In this document: piece by piece, positions 34,035 to 41,735 of the stretch | How the letters are laid out: each line of letters begins with the position of its first letter | Position numbering within the stretch: position 1 is the stretch's first letter | Assembly: GCA_020635905.1 (NCBI GenBank) | Contig: JACJYV010000005.1 | Coordinates: forward strand, 310,001-374,000 | Source of the DNA: Bacteroidia bacterium | GTDB taxonomy: Bacteria; Bacteroidota; Bacteroidia; J057; JADKCL01 | DNA: 64,000 bases | Direction: 5' to 3' | Position numbers and translations under genes: made by a program | The notes under the pieces: model-generated | The model's input: the letters and a program-made list of their open reading frames with translations, nothing else | Database searches by the model: none | What the model was told of the DNA's origin: nothing

Positions 34035-34811
34035 ATGAATCTCGGGACACGATTGTTGGTAATTCTGATCCTCATTTGCGTGGGTAAAGGGGGATATGCG
34101 AAGCATAGTCTGGAATTTTTGCCAGGGAAAATGCAGGATCTGGGGGAATTTGTGGCGGATGAGAATATGGATATTTTCTGGACAGTCAGGAATGTATCTA
34201 AGGATACAGTCAGGGTGGCCAGCGTCAAATCTTCCTGCGGGTGCGTGGTGCCCTACATCCGCGACCGGGTGATCCCTCCAGGGGGCGAAACGGAAATCAA
34301 AGCCAGATTTTCTGCCAAAGGGCGGGTAGGTTTGCAAAGGAAAAACCTCACCGTTAGCACCGTAGATTATGAAGAGGTGTATGTGTTAGAATTTAAAGTT
34401 AAGCTGCTGAGTTCCTGGGGTGGATTGGAAGGGCTGGATAAGCAGATTGATCTGGGGAATATCAAGCCGGGCCAAAGGGTGAAATTATTCCTAAAAGTGC
34501 CTGAAAAGTATGAGGACCGGGTCTTTTTTCTGGATTCTTTGGAATATACCCACCTTTGGGGAAAGCCTGAGCTTTGGATGATTCCCGAACTTAGTTGCCC
34601 CAACCGTAAAATGATCGCAGGCAGGGAGATTGAAATTGAGGTTTACTTTCCAGAGACCCAGGGTGACCATGGCGCCTGGCATAATGGAGAGCAAGAAGGA
34701 GATTATGAATTGAAATTTACCCGCAAGGATCTCCACACCAACCAACCTGGAGGTTCGACCCAGTACCTGAATCTCAAATGGAAAATTATTCACGGCATTG
34801 ACAGGAAATGA
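34035..34811 (+). CDS. DUF1573 protein, third of four
   Basis: This is a 258-residue exported protein with a signal segment LLVILILICVGKGGYA. The DUF1573 core is intact: FWTVRNVSKDTVRVASVK, SSCGCVVPYI and VIPPGGETEIKARFSAKGR. The second part has DLGNIKPGQRVKLFLKVPEK, close to the corresponding part of the second gene. It overlaps the fourth gene by four bases (ATGA), so translation is probably coupled. Function unknown; likely periplasmic or surface exposed. Confidence 0.75.
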   Translation: MNLGTRLLVILILICVGKGGYAKHSLEFLPGKMQDLGEFVADENMDIFWTVRNVSKDTVRVASVKSSCGCVVPYIRDRVIPPGGETEIKARFSAKGRVGLQRKNLTVSTVDYEEVYVLEFKVKLLSSWGGLEGLDKQIDLGNIKPGQRVKLFLKVPEKYEDRVFFLDSLEYTHLWGKPELWMIPELSCPNRKMIAGREIEIEVYFPETQGDHGAWHNGEQEGDYELKFTRKDLHTNQPGGSTQYLNLKWKIIHGIDRK

Positions 34812-35614
34812 TGGCAGGCTGGAAGGAACTGATAAACAGGAGAATCCTGGCCGCTTTCGGCCTGCTGATCTTGTTTTGGGGCGGCTGGCCGCCCGGGTTG
34901 AATGCCCAGCAGAAGCTGGCTTTTATTCCGGGAGAAGTCATGGATTTGGGTTTGCAACTGGAAGGTCAGGAACTGGATCTGGTCTGGAAAATGGTGAATA
35001 TCAGCCAGGAAACGGTGAAACTACTACAAGCCAAGCCGTCCTGCGGCTGCCTGACCGCCAGCCTGGATCGATTCCAACTGGCGCCCGGAGACACGGGTCG
35101 CCTGATGGTCCACTACTCCACGGTGGCCAAATTGCGGCAGCAGAATAAGATGGTCACTTTGCAACTGCAAGACGGAGAAACCATCAATCTGGTGCTGAAA
35201 TCCTTCTTACTGCCCAAAGAAGGCACTTTGCGTGAACTCAATTACACCCTCAATCTGGGTCAGGTTGCGCCCGGGGATACGGTACGGATGAAATTCAGGG
35301 CGCCTGAAGTGTACCCCTATCCGTTCTTCCTGCGCTCCATCGAGTATCAGCGCCGACCTCCTTTGACCACCTTGTATCCCGAAGTGACTGCCTCCATTGA
35401 CAGCCTGGCGGCAGGAGATTCGGTCGAATTCCGTTTTGTGTTTCCCAAAGAGGGCAAAAAGGGTGAAAAATGGGTCGCTGGAACCGGAAAAGCCCTTTAT
35501 TACGTGATGTTTTGCAGGCAGCGGGTAGGAAATGATAATTTTCGAATTTTTCCAGAGCAAATGAACCTGAAATGGCAGATGAATCCCAATTTGCCCCGGC
35601 CTTCTGAAAAATAA
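34808..35614 (+). CDS. DUF1573 protein, fourth of four
   Basis: This is a 268-residue exported protein with an N-terminal hydrophobic segment (AAFGLLILFWGGWPPGLNA). The DUF1573 core reads LVWKMVNISQETVKLLQAK, PSCGCLTASL and LAPGDTGRLMVHYSTVAK. The second half begins NYTLNLGQVAPGDTVRMKF, matching the second and third members. Start overlaps the previous stop by four bases. All four genes run in the same direction and form one likely operon, with spacing of 5, 51 and -4 bases. No partner gene of another family is in the run. Confidence 0.74.
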   Translation: MMAGWKELINRRILAAFGLLILFWGGWPPGLNAQQKLAFIPGEVMDLGLQLEGQELDLVWKMVNISQETVKLLQAKPSCGCLTASLDRFQLAPGDTGRLMVHYSTVAKLRQQNKMVTLQLQDGETINLVLKSFLLPKEGTLRELNYTLNLGQVAPGDTVRMKFRAPEVYPYPFFLRSIEYQRRPPLTTLYPEVTASIDSLAAGDSVEFRFVFPKEGKKGEKWVAGTGKALYYVMFCRQRVGNDNFRIFPEQMNLKWQMNPNLPRPSEK

Positions 35615-35923
35615 TTTGCGAATTTACGCCCCAGAGCCAATTATTATCTTAACTTCCATATAACATTTACGACTAACAAATCGTAAGATGATTATTGTTT
35701 AGCCCCAAATATGTGAATGGGGATGTTTCTATTTTCGATTTCAGTTTTGAAGGGATCTTTTTGGCTGGCTTTTCCCCTCTTTCGCAGGCTACAGCCCTGG
35801 CTGCTCCCTGTAAAAAGGGCCAAAAACTTAACTGAAAACCTCTCAGTTCAACTCCTGAATCCCAAATCCAAACACCCACCAGGTCTGATTATCGATTTGT
35901 GAAACCCATTAAACACCAACAAG

Positions 35924-36709
35924 ATGAAACGCTCATTCATTAAAATCATCACCCTGGCCCTGCTGATCAGCGGCACACTGGCCGGATGTACCATTATCCG
36001 TCCGGGGCAGGTGGCACTCAAACAACGGCTGGGAAAACTGAGGGACCAGCCCCTGGCCGCAGGGCCGCACGTTTTTGATCCGTTTATTACCCGCATCCTC
36101 AAAATCAATGTACGCACAGTAGAGATCTTCGAAACCCTGCCCTTGCCTACCCGCGAGGGCCTGAGTGTGGATGCGCAGATCATTCTCCTCTACCACGTGA
36201 AGCCTGAATCGGCCCGCGAAGTGTACATCAATTACGGCACCAATTATGAGAATGTATTTGTGCAAAGCAATTTCCTGGCCACTTCAAGGGAGGTGAGCGC
36301 GCGCTATTATGCCAAGGAATTGTATGCCATTGAGCGGGAAAAAGTGGAGAAGGTGATTGCAGATGAGTTGCGGGCGCACATTGGCGACAAGGGCTTCAGT
36401 GTGGATGCTGTGCTGCTGAAGGACATTATCCTGCCCGATGCCATGTCGCAGGCCATCCAGAACAAGGTGAATGCCGAACAGGCCGCTTTGCAGATGGACT
36501 TTGTGATCGACAAACAACGCAAGGAGGCTGAACGGGTGTATATTGAGGCGCAGGGGATCAAGCGGGCTCAGAATACGATTGATTCTTCCCTTACCACCAC
36601 CATCCTGCAGTACAATCAGATCCAGGCGCTCAAAGGTCTGATGGTTTCTCCCAATGCCAAGGTGATCATTTCTGACGGGAAACTGCCGGTGATCATTGGC
36701 GAACAATAA
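35924..36709 (+). CDS. Prohibitin-like SPFH-domain lipoprotein
   Basis: This is a 261-residue protein with a lipoprotein signal MKRSFIKIITLALLISGTLA followed by Gly-Cys. The mature part is a band-7/SPFH domain: IIRPGQVALKQRLGKL, PHVFDPFITRILKINVRTVE, and DAQIILLYHVKPESAREVYI, then the coiled-coil-forming AEQAALQMDFVIDKQRKEAE. It resembles prohibitins, which form ring scaffolds at membranes. The lipid anchor instead of an N-terminal helix is typical of Bacteroidota members. The preceding 309 bases hold no other gene that I recognise. Confidence 0.85.
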   Translation: MKRSFIKIITLALLISGTLAGCTIIRPGQVALKQRLGKLRDQPLAAGPHVFDPFITRILKINVRTVEIFETLPLPTREGLSVDAQIILLYHVKPESAREVYINYGTNYENVFVQSNFLATSREVSARYYAKELYAIEREKVEKVIADELRAHIGDKGFSVDAVLLKDIILPDAMSQAIQNKVNAEQAALQMDFVIDKQRKEAERVYIEAQGIKRAQNTIDSSLTTTILQYNQIQALKGLMVSPNAKVIISDGKLPVIIGEQ

Positions 36710-36800
36710 GCTCATTCTCAACTCCTTTTGAATGCCTGAGTCATGCGTGGGAATCATGGAAGAAGGGTTTGCTGCAAATGGACCAACATAATTATCCAAG

Positions 36801-37898
36801 ATGAAGATCCAGATCATTGAACCCTTTTTTACTGGTTCCCATGCGGCCTGGGCCGAAGGATACGCCCGTCACAGCCGCCACCGCATTCAGATTTTGTCTT
36901 TGCAGGGCCGCTACTGGAAGTGGCGCATGCACGGAGGCGCGGTCAGTCTGGCCCGCGAGTTTATGGCGGGTGATTTCCAGCCCGACCTGTTGCTGGTGAG
37001 CGATATGCTCGACCTGACCACCTTTCTGGCCCTGACCCGGCAAAAAAGCCACGGAATCCCCAATGCACTTTACTTTCACGAAAACCAGCTCACCTATCCC
37101 TGGTCGCCCGACGATCTGGATCCGGGGCTGGAAAGGGACAACCATTACAGTTTTCTCAACTTCACCTCGGCCCTGGCGGCCGATCGGGTGTTTTTCAATT
37201 CGGCCTACCACCAGCAGAGTTTTCTGGATGAATTGCCCCGTTTTCTGAGTCAGTTTCCCGATTATAATGAGCTTTCCGCGGTGGATCAGATTCGTTCCAA
37301 GTCTGCGGTTTTGCCTCTGGGGCTCGATCTGGGTCGTTTTGATCAGGTGAAAGGATTCGAAAATCCGGGTAAAAAGCCGCTCATTTTGTGGAATCATCGT
37401 TGGGAATACGACAAAAATCCGGGGGATTTTTTTGCGGCTATGTACGCCCTGGATGCGGAGGGATATGATTTTGAACTGGCTTTGCTGGGGGAGCGGTTTC
37501 GCAAGGAACCGCGGGATTTCATTATGGCCAATGAGCTGCTGGGTTCCCGCATTGTGCAGTACGGGTACGCGGATTCTTTTACTGAATATGCCCAATGGCT
37601 GCAACGCGCCGACCTTTTGCCGGTCACTTCCAACCAGGATTTCTTTGGAGGTTCGGTGGTGGAGGCTATGTATTGTGGCTGCTTTCCCCTCCTGCCCAAC
37701 CGCCTGGCTTATCCTGAACACATTCCCACAGCTTTCCAGGAAAAATGCATTTACCAGAATCAAAACGATCTGCTGACCAAATTGCGGGCCTGGTTTGACG
37801 GTCCAAGTGAAGCTTTGCCAGTGAGGGAATGGGTGAAAGGCTATGACTGGTCGCAGCTGGCGGCGCGCTACGACGATGTTTTGGAGCAAATGCTCTGA
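36801..37898 (+). CDS. Glycosyltransferase of the tRNA-queuosine alpha-mannosyltransferase family
   Basis: This is a 365-residue protein with an N-terminal DUF3524 domain, the layout of the eukaryotic QtMan (GTDC1) enzyme. It starts MKIQIIEPFFTGSHAAWAEG, has WKWRMHGGAVSLAREF, PNALYFHENQLTYPW, FNFTSALAADRVFFNSAYH, and the C-terminal GT-B fold with ILWNHRWEYDKNPGDFFAA and FGGSVVEAMYCGCFPLLPN. In animals the enzyme adds mannose to queuosine in tRNA-Asp. A bacterial member probably modifies queuosine or a related substrate. The gene stands alone. The family assignment is firm; the bacterial substrate is inferred. Confidence 0.85.
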   Translation: MKIQIIEPFFTGSHAAWAEGYARHSRHRIQILSLQGRYWKWRMHGGAVSLAREFMAGDFQPDLLLVSDMLDLTTFLALTRQKSHGIPNALYFHENQLTYPWSPDDLDPGLERDNHYSFLNFTSALAADRVFFNSAYHQQSFLDELPRFLSQFPDYNELSAVDQIRSKSAVLPLGLDLGRFDQVKGFENPGKKPLILWNHRWEYDKNPGDFFAAMYALDAEGYDFELALLGERFRKEPRDFIMANELLGSRIVQYGYADSFTEYAQWLQRADLLPVTSNQDFFGGSVVEAMYCGCFPLLPNRLAYPEHIPTAFQEKCIYQNQNDLLTKLRAWFDGPSEALPVREWVKGYDWSQLAARYDDVLEQML

Positions 37899-37956
37899 TT
37901 GAGGTGGGGTGAACGGGAGCCACGGGCTGCTGTTACGCTTTCAGCTTGGCAGGGGT

Positions 37957-38409
37957 ATGAAACACGCACTACTCACCCTGCTCCTGCTCTGTCCTTTGCT
38001 TTCTCAACTCCAGGCCCAAACTCCGGAGGAGGAACGCCTGCCCTGGGTCATCACGCCGTCGGAAACGGAAAGCTACCTTTACTTTTTCATTCGTTTTGAG
38101 GGAAGGAAAATCTCCTGGGAATCTGAGCGGCTGCGGCTCAAACCCGGGCGGGTTACCTACAAGGCCAACTGGCAGGATTTTGCCATCCTCACTATCGACG
38201 AAAATAACGACACCATTCCCTACTTCATGCCCAGTCCGCTGCGGATTTCCACCTTCAATGACGGGAAGGTCAATACGTATCGGGTTTATCGGGGAGAAAT
38301 CAAGTTTGTGCTGCCCTGGACGGGAAAGGCGCCGCGGGTGATCGTGCTGGATTCGGGGAAGGAGATTTTGAGGATCAAGCCCGAGGAGATTTCTTACTGG
38401 ATTGATTGA
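37957..38409 (+). CDS. Secreted hypothetical protein
   Basis: This is a 150-residue protein. The ATG at 37957 gives a signal peptide MKHALLTLLLLCPLLSQLQA, followed by a Gln that fits the cleavage site. The mature part has a beta-rich look with SYLYFFIRFEGRKISWESER, DFAILTIDENNDTIPYF and a C-terminal VLDSGKEILRIKPEEISYW. No family is recognised. It begins 58 bases after the glycosyltransferase gene ends and may be cotranscribed. Confidence 0.55.
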   Translation: MKHALLTLLLLCPLLSQLQAQTPEEERLPWVITPSETESYLYFFIRFEGRKISWESERLRLKPGRVTYKANWQDFAILTIDENNDTIPYFMPSPLRISTFNDGKVNTYRVYRGEIKFVLPWTGKAPRVIVLDSGKEILRIKPEEISYWID

Positions 38410-38437
38410 GGTTTGCTTCGGCCTGGACCTTGGTGGT

Positions 38438-38645
38438 GGCCAGGACTTGAAATTGAAGCACATGGCTTATGACAATTCCAGGGAACTGACTGAAAGAGTC
38501 CCAGGAAAGAGTATGATTGGGTGGCGGCCAGGACCTGGAGAGAAAGCACATGGTTTGGGCTCCCTTGAAGGGGCAGGGCAACCGACCCTAAAGAAAGAGT
38601 ATGGTTGGGTGGCGGCCAGGACTTGTCCTGGCCTTACTGACCAAT
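38438..38645. repeat. 88-bp direct repeat, two full units and one partial
   Basis: Units begin at 38438, 38526 and 38614, exactly 88 bases apart, each opening with GGCCAGGAC. The unit ends (AAAGAGTATG[AG]TTGGGTGGC) and a middle word (AAGCACATGG) are conserved, while other parts differ, so the copies are old. There is no open frame that spans them. The remaining part of the 545-base spacer holds only the small reading frame noted at 38785. Confidence 0.75.
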
Positions 38646-38784
38646 TGTTTTCCAACATAGAAATACTCATTGTCGTGGATCCATTTAATTGATTATCAGC
38701 GCATTAAAATAATTAATTTATCCCCAAAATTGACACAAGATGTCATGCTGCAGGCGTATAATGAGGTAAGAAAAAGTAATGCAG

Positions 38785-38925
38785 ATGAAGAAAATTTTAC
38801 AGTTTTTATGGGGTGCGAAAAAGGAAAATGTTGAGGCTAAAGTTCCGAGGGTGGAGGAACGGGTGAAAAATTATCCTTCGGGCCACCGCAAACCCGACCG
38901 CTGTCTGTCGCCGGCAGGAACCTGA
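38785..38925 (+). CDS. Possible very small protein (46 residues)
   Basis: A short reading frame starts at ATG 38785, with another ATG two codons upstream. The predicted peptide opens MKKILQFLWGAKKENVEAKV and ends in SGHRKPDRCLSPAGT. It is a basic peptide with no recognised family. Its length and the lack of context make it uncertain; it could be chance. It precedes the OmpA gene convergently. Confidence 0.3.
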   Translation: MKKILQFLWGAKKENVEAKVPRVEERVKNYPSGHRKPDRCLSPAGT

Positions 38926-38955
38926 TTTTCAGCAGTTTTCAGGATGATGCAGCTT

Positions 38956-39651
38956 TCAATTTCCCACGATTCTGACCTCGGTACGGCGGTTTTGCGCCCG
39001 TCCGGGCTCGGTGTCGTTGGCGGCCACGGGCCTGCTTTCGCCGTAACCTACGCTCTGGATGCGCTCCGGGGCTATGCCTTTGTCGGTCAGGTACTTTTTG
39101 ACCGCGGCGGCACGGTTCTCGGAAAGTTTCTGGTTGTAATCATCCGAACCCACATTGTCTGTATGCCCGGCCAATTCGATCACGAGCGCGGGTTTGAGCT
39201 GCATTTGCTCGGCCAGGTCGTTGAGAAGGGGAAAGGATTCGGCCTCGATGCGGGATTCGTCGGTGAAGAAGTGCACGTCCAGGGCAAAGACCTCGTCCTG
39301 GTCGAGGGTATATTCATATTTGATGCGCAGCACGGAGCGCATCATGCCCGGTTTGTCCTCGATGGCAATCTCTGAGTATTTCGAGTCTTCCAGAAATTTC
39401 CTGAATTTGATCTCGTAGGTGTCGCCCTCGGGCAACAGTATCTCGAAGGTGCCATTCTCCCCGGTTACTTTCCTGACTTCCCTGCCGGTATTCTTGCTGT
39501 GAAAGGTGATGATTTCATTGGGTCGGGGATTTGCCTCGAAATCGGTGACTTCGACCCGCATGAGGGCTTTGGTTTCGGTAGGCTGGAGGTTCTGGGCCCG
39601 GGTGAGCAGGGTCAGGCTGAGCAGGAGGAGTATCAGTAATGGGTTTTTCAT
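38956..39651 (-). CDS. OmpA-family peptidoglycan-binding outer membrane protein
   Basis: This is a 231-residue protein with a signal peptide MKNPLLILLLLSLTLLTRAQ. The N-terminal part is a carboxypeptidase-regulatory-like beta domain (EVTDFEANPRPNEIITFH and GTFEILLPEGDTYEIKFR). The C-terminal 110 residues are the OmpA/MotB domain with DVHFFTDESRIE, VIELAGHTDNVGSDDYN, LSENRAAAVKKYLTDKGI and QNRRTEVRI, which binds meso-diaminopimelate in peptidoglycan. It probably tethers the outer membrane to the cell wall. It stands alone. Confidence 0.88.
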   Translation of the reverse strand: MKNPLLILLLLSLTLLTRAQNLQPTETKALMRVEVTDFEANPRPNEIITFHSKNTGREVRKVTGENGTFEILLPEGDTYEIKFRKFLEDSKYSEIAIEDKPGMMRSVLRIKYEYTLDQDEVFALDVHFFTDESRIEAESFPLLNDLAEQMQLKPALVIELAGHTDNVGSDDYNQKLSENRAAAVKKYLTDKGIAPERIQSVGYGESRPVAANDTEPGRAQNRRTEVRIVGN

Positions 39652-39898
39652 GGATTGGGAGTTTTCCTTCTTAACGGGCGAAGCCAGTTTGGTTACAGGG
39701 GGAAGGAAATCTCCTGACAGAGGAAGTATGGTGGGGATCAGGCGGGAGTGTAGTGCAGAGAAAGACGGCTTATAGTGCTCTTATAGTGCCTATATATATT
39801 CTGAAACTATTAAGAATACATTGGGAAACTATTGGGGATACCTTAAACAACCCTGGCTTTTGGGGAGGAGGGTGATAGAATGGGATTGGATAAAGATA

Positions 39899-39946
39899 AG
39901 GAAAACTCTAAAAACTTCGAAGCTCTGCGTTGGACCTGGATCAGCT
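39899..39946 (+). repeat. Partial copy of the MITE-like repeat (copy C)
   Basis: About 48 bases match the left half of copies A and B: AACTCTAAAAACTTCGAAG followed by CTCTGCGTTGGACCTGG. The right half is not seen. It lies in the 402-base spacer between ompA and the DUF1684 gene, which holds no gene I recognise besides this fragment. Confidence 0.6.
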
Positions 39947-40053
39947 TATTCCCATTCCTAAACTCAAAACTTAGGCCAAAGGCCCCACCATGTGGCAACT
40001 CAGAACTAAAAACTAACAATTTGCAACTAACCCCATTTTCGTATCTTCAGGAC

Positions 40054-40668
40054 ATGAAATGTGTATCTTTTTGCATGACGGTGTTTTTGTTGTGGGGAAC
40101 GGCTGGCTGGTCTCAGTGCGATTCGCCCAAATACGAGAAGCAAATTGCGAAGTATCGCAAGGCAGAACACCAGAAGTTCAGGGATCCGCGGCAGTCGCCG
40201 CTGCGGGAGAATTATCGTGCTTACGATCACCTGGATTATTTTCCCGTTGACCGAAAATATTGTGTGGAAGCCCGGCTGGAGCTCACTCCCGACAGCCCGG
40301 AGTTTGAAATGACCACTTCTTCGGGGCAAAAGAAGCAGTATAAAAAGTGGGCCATTGCCCGCTTTGAACTGGATGGGCAGGAATATGCGCTTTCGCTTTA
40401 TACCAGTCTGGCCCTGGCCAATATTCCCAAGTACAAGGATTATCTATTTTTGCCTTTCAAGGATTTTACCAATGGCAATGAGACCTATGGGGGCGGGCGG
40501 TATATCGAGATGCATATTCCGGAGGGAAATACGCTGGTGATCGATTTTAATAAGGCGTTTAATCCGTATTGCGCTTATTCAGCGACGGGGTGGAATTGTC
40601 CGGTGCCGCCGGAGGAGAATCACCTGCAGACTTTTATTCATGCCGGGGTGAAGGATTGGGGGCATTGA
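40054..40668 (+). CDS. DUF1684 family exported protein
   Basis: This is a 204-residue protein. The ATG at 40054 gives a signal peptide MKCVSFCMTVFLLWGTAGWS. The mature part matches the DUF1684 family: DHLDYFPVDRKYCVEARLEL, the ARFELDGQEYALSLY segment, YLFLPFKDFTNGNETYGGGR and the conserved NKAFNPYCAYS, W and CPVPPEEN at the end. Members are common in Bacteroidota and Actinobacteria and their role is unknown. It is followed by a dense repeat region. Confidence 0.85.
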   Translation: MKCVSFCMTVFLLWGTAGWSQCDSPKYEKQIAKYRKAEHQKFRDPRQSPLRENYRAYDHLDYFPVDRKYCVEARLELTPDSPEFEMTTSSGQKKQYKKWAIARFELDGQEYALSLYTSLALANIPKYKDYLFLPFKDFTNGNETYGGGRYIEMHIPEGNTLVIDFNKAFNPYCAYSATGWNCPVPPEENHLQTFIHAGVKDWGH

Positions 40669-40682
40669 GGGGGTGATTTTTT

Positions 40683-41120
40683 AAACACAGAGGCACAGAG
40701 TCAATTGTTGTGGTCAGGAGGTTTTTAGGGGGATTGAAAAGCTTCCGCTTTTGGGGTGGGATTAACACAAAGTTCACAAAGATCCCAAAGATTTTTTGAA
40801 GGGAGGAAAGCTTCCGCTTTTTGGTTTTTTAAAACACAGAGGCACAGAGCCCGTTGGAATGGTCAGGAGGTTTATTTGGAAGCTTCCGCTTTGGGGTGGG
40901 ATTAACACAAAGTTCACAAAGATCCCAAAGATTTTTTGAAGGGAGGAAAGCTTCCGCTTTTTGGTTTTTTTAAAACACAGAGGCACAGAGCCCGTTGGAA
41001 TGGTCAGGAGGTTTATTTGGAAGCTTCCGCTTTGGGGTGGGATTAACACAAAGTTCACAAAGATCCCAAAGATTTTTTGAAGGGAGGAAAGCTTCCGCTT
41101 TTGGGTTTTGCTTTGGGGAC
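40683..41120. repeat. Mixed repeat block: CACAGAGGCACAGAG words and AAAGCTTCCGCTTT hairpins
   Basis: Three tandem units, starting at CACAGAGGCACAGAG at 40686, 40835 and 40976, contain the words ACACAAAGTTCACAAAGATC, TGGTCAGGAGGTTT and the self-complementary AAAGCTTCCGCTTT. The last two units (141 bases apart) are almost identical and look recently duplicated. The same words recur at 45706-46038 and 49018-49347. The block carries no gene, and the words are known in many environmental genomes. Confidence 0.85.
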
Positions 41121-41129
41121 TGAATGGGA

Positions 41130-41181
41130 TAAAAAAAATCCGGATTGCGGGAACGGGTTGACCTGATCCTGCAATCCGGAT
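41130..41181 (-). terminator. Intrinsic terminator of the gene at 41198-41728
   Basis: On the minus strand an 11-base stem, ATCCGGATTGC paired with its complement GCAATCCGGAT, is followed directly by a run of eight T. It lies 17 bases beyond the stop codon of the adjacent gene, a good match to a rho-independent terminator. Confidence 0.85.
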
Positions 41182-41197
41182 GGATGGGTTTGAGTGA

Positions 41198-41728
41198 TTA
41201 CTTCGTGGTTTTGAAGCTTTTGAAGAATTTCTTGGCGGATTTGGCGTCGTAGTCGCCGGAGGTGGAGATGACGATTAGCTGGTACTGGATCTGGCCGATG
41301 ATGATGACTTTGTAGTCAACCTGGGCGCCCTGAGCTTCCATTTTGATCATGGCCTGACGGCCGGTTTCTCCTTTGTATTTCCACTCGCTGGAGCTTTCGA
41401 TGGTTCCGCCGAGGGTTTCGTTGAAGGCATCCAGCGATACCTGGGCGAGGTCGTCGGGATTGACCATGGGGGTGGTGTGTACGGTGAAGCCTACGAAGTA
41501 GGAGCTTTCGCCTACGGTTGCATTGGCTTTGTAGGTGTGGGCTTCATCCGTTTTGGTGTCAGAGATTTCGGGTTTGGCCGGAAACTGAATGCTGAATTTC
41601 CCGGTGGAGGAGGTGAAATTATACCATTTGCCCCCTTCCTCAGAGGTTACATTTTCGATGGTGGTAAACCCGGTGAGTGCGGCTGAGATCAGCAACACAA
41701 GCGTAAATAAGATGGAAATTTTTTTCAT
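41198..41728 (-). CDS. Exported hypothetical protein
   Basis: This is a 176-residue protein with a signal peptide MKKISILFTLVLLISAALTG. The mature part is a single domain with GKWYNFTSSTGKFSIQFPAK, TYKANATVGESSYFVGFTVH and a C-terminal DAKSAKKFFKSFKTTK. The pattern of a FSIQFPAKP start resembles secreted domains that are seen in many Bacteroidota but without a named function. It ends with a strong terminator. It lies 7 bases downstream of the DPP11 gene, so it is probably in the same operon. Confidence 0.6.
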   Translation of the reverse strand: MKKISILFTLVLLISAALTGFTTIENVTSEEGGKWYNFTSSTGKFSIQFPAKPEISDTKTDEAHTYKANATVGESSYFVGFTVHTTPMVNPDDLAQVSLDAFNETLGGTIESSSEWKYKGETGRQAMIKMEAQGAQVDYKVIIIGQIQYQLIVISTSGDYDAKSAKKFFKSFKTTK

Positions 41729-41735
41729 GGGATAT

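Noticed and set aside
36792..37889. Long minus-strand frame opposite the glycosyltransferase gene
   Set aside because: It is the antisense shadow of a clearly recognised protein and shows no family features.
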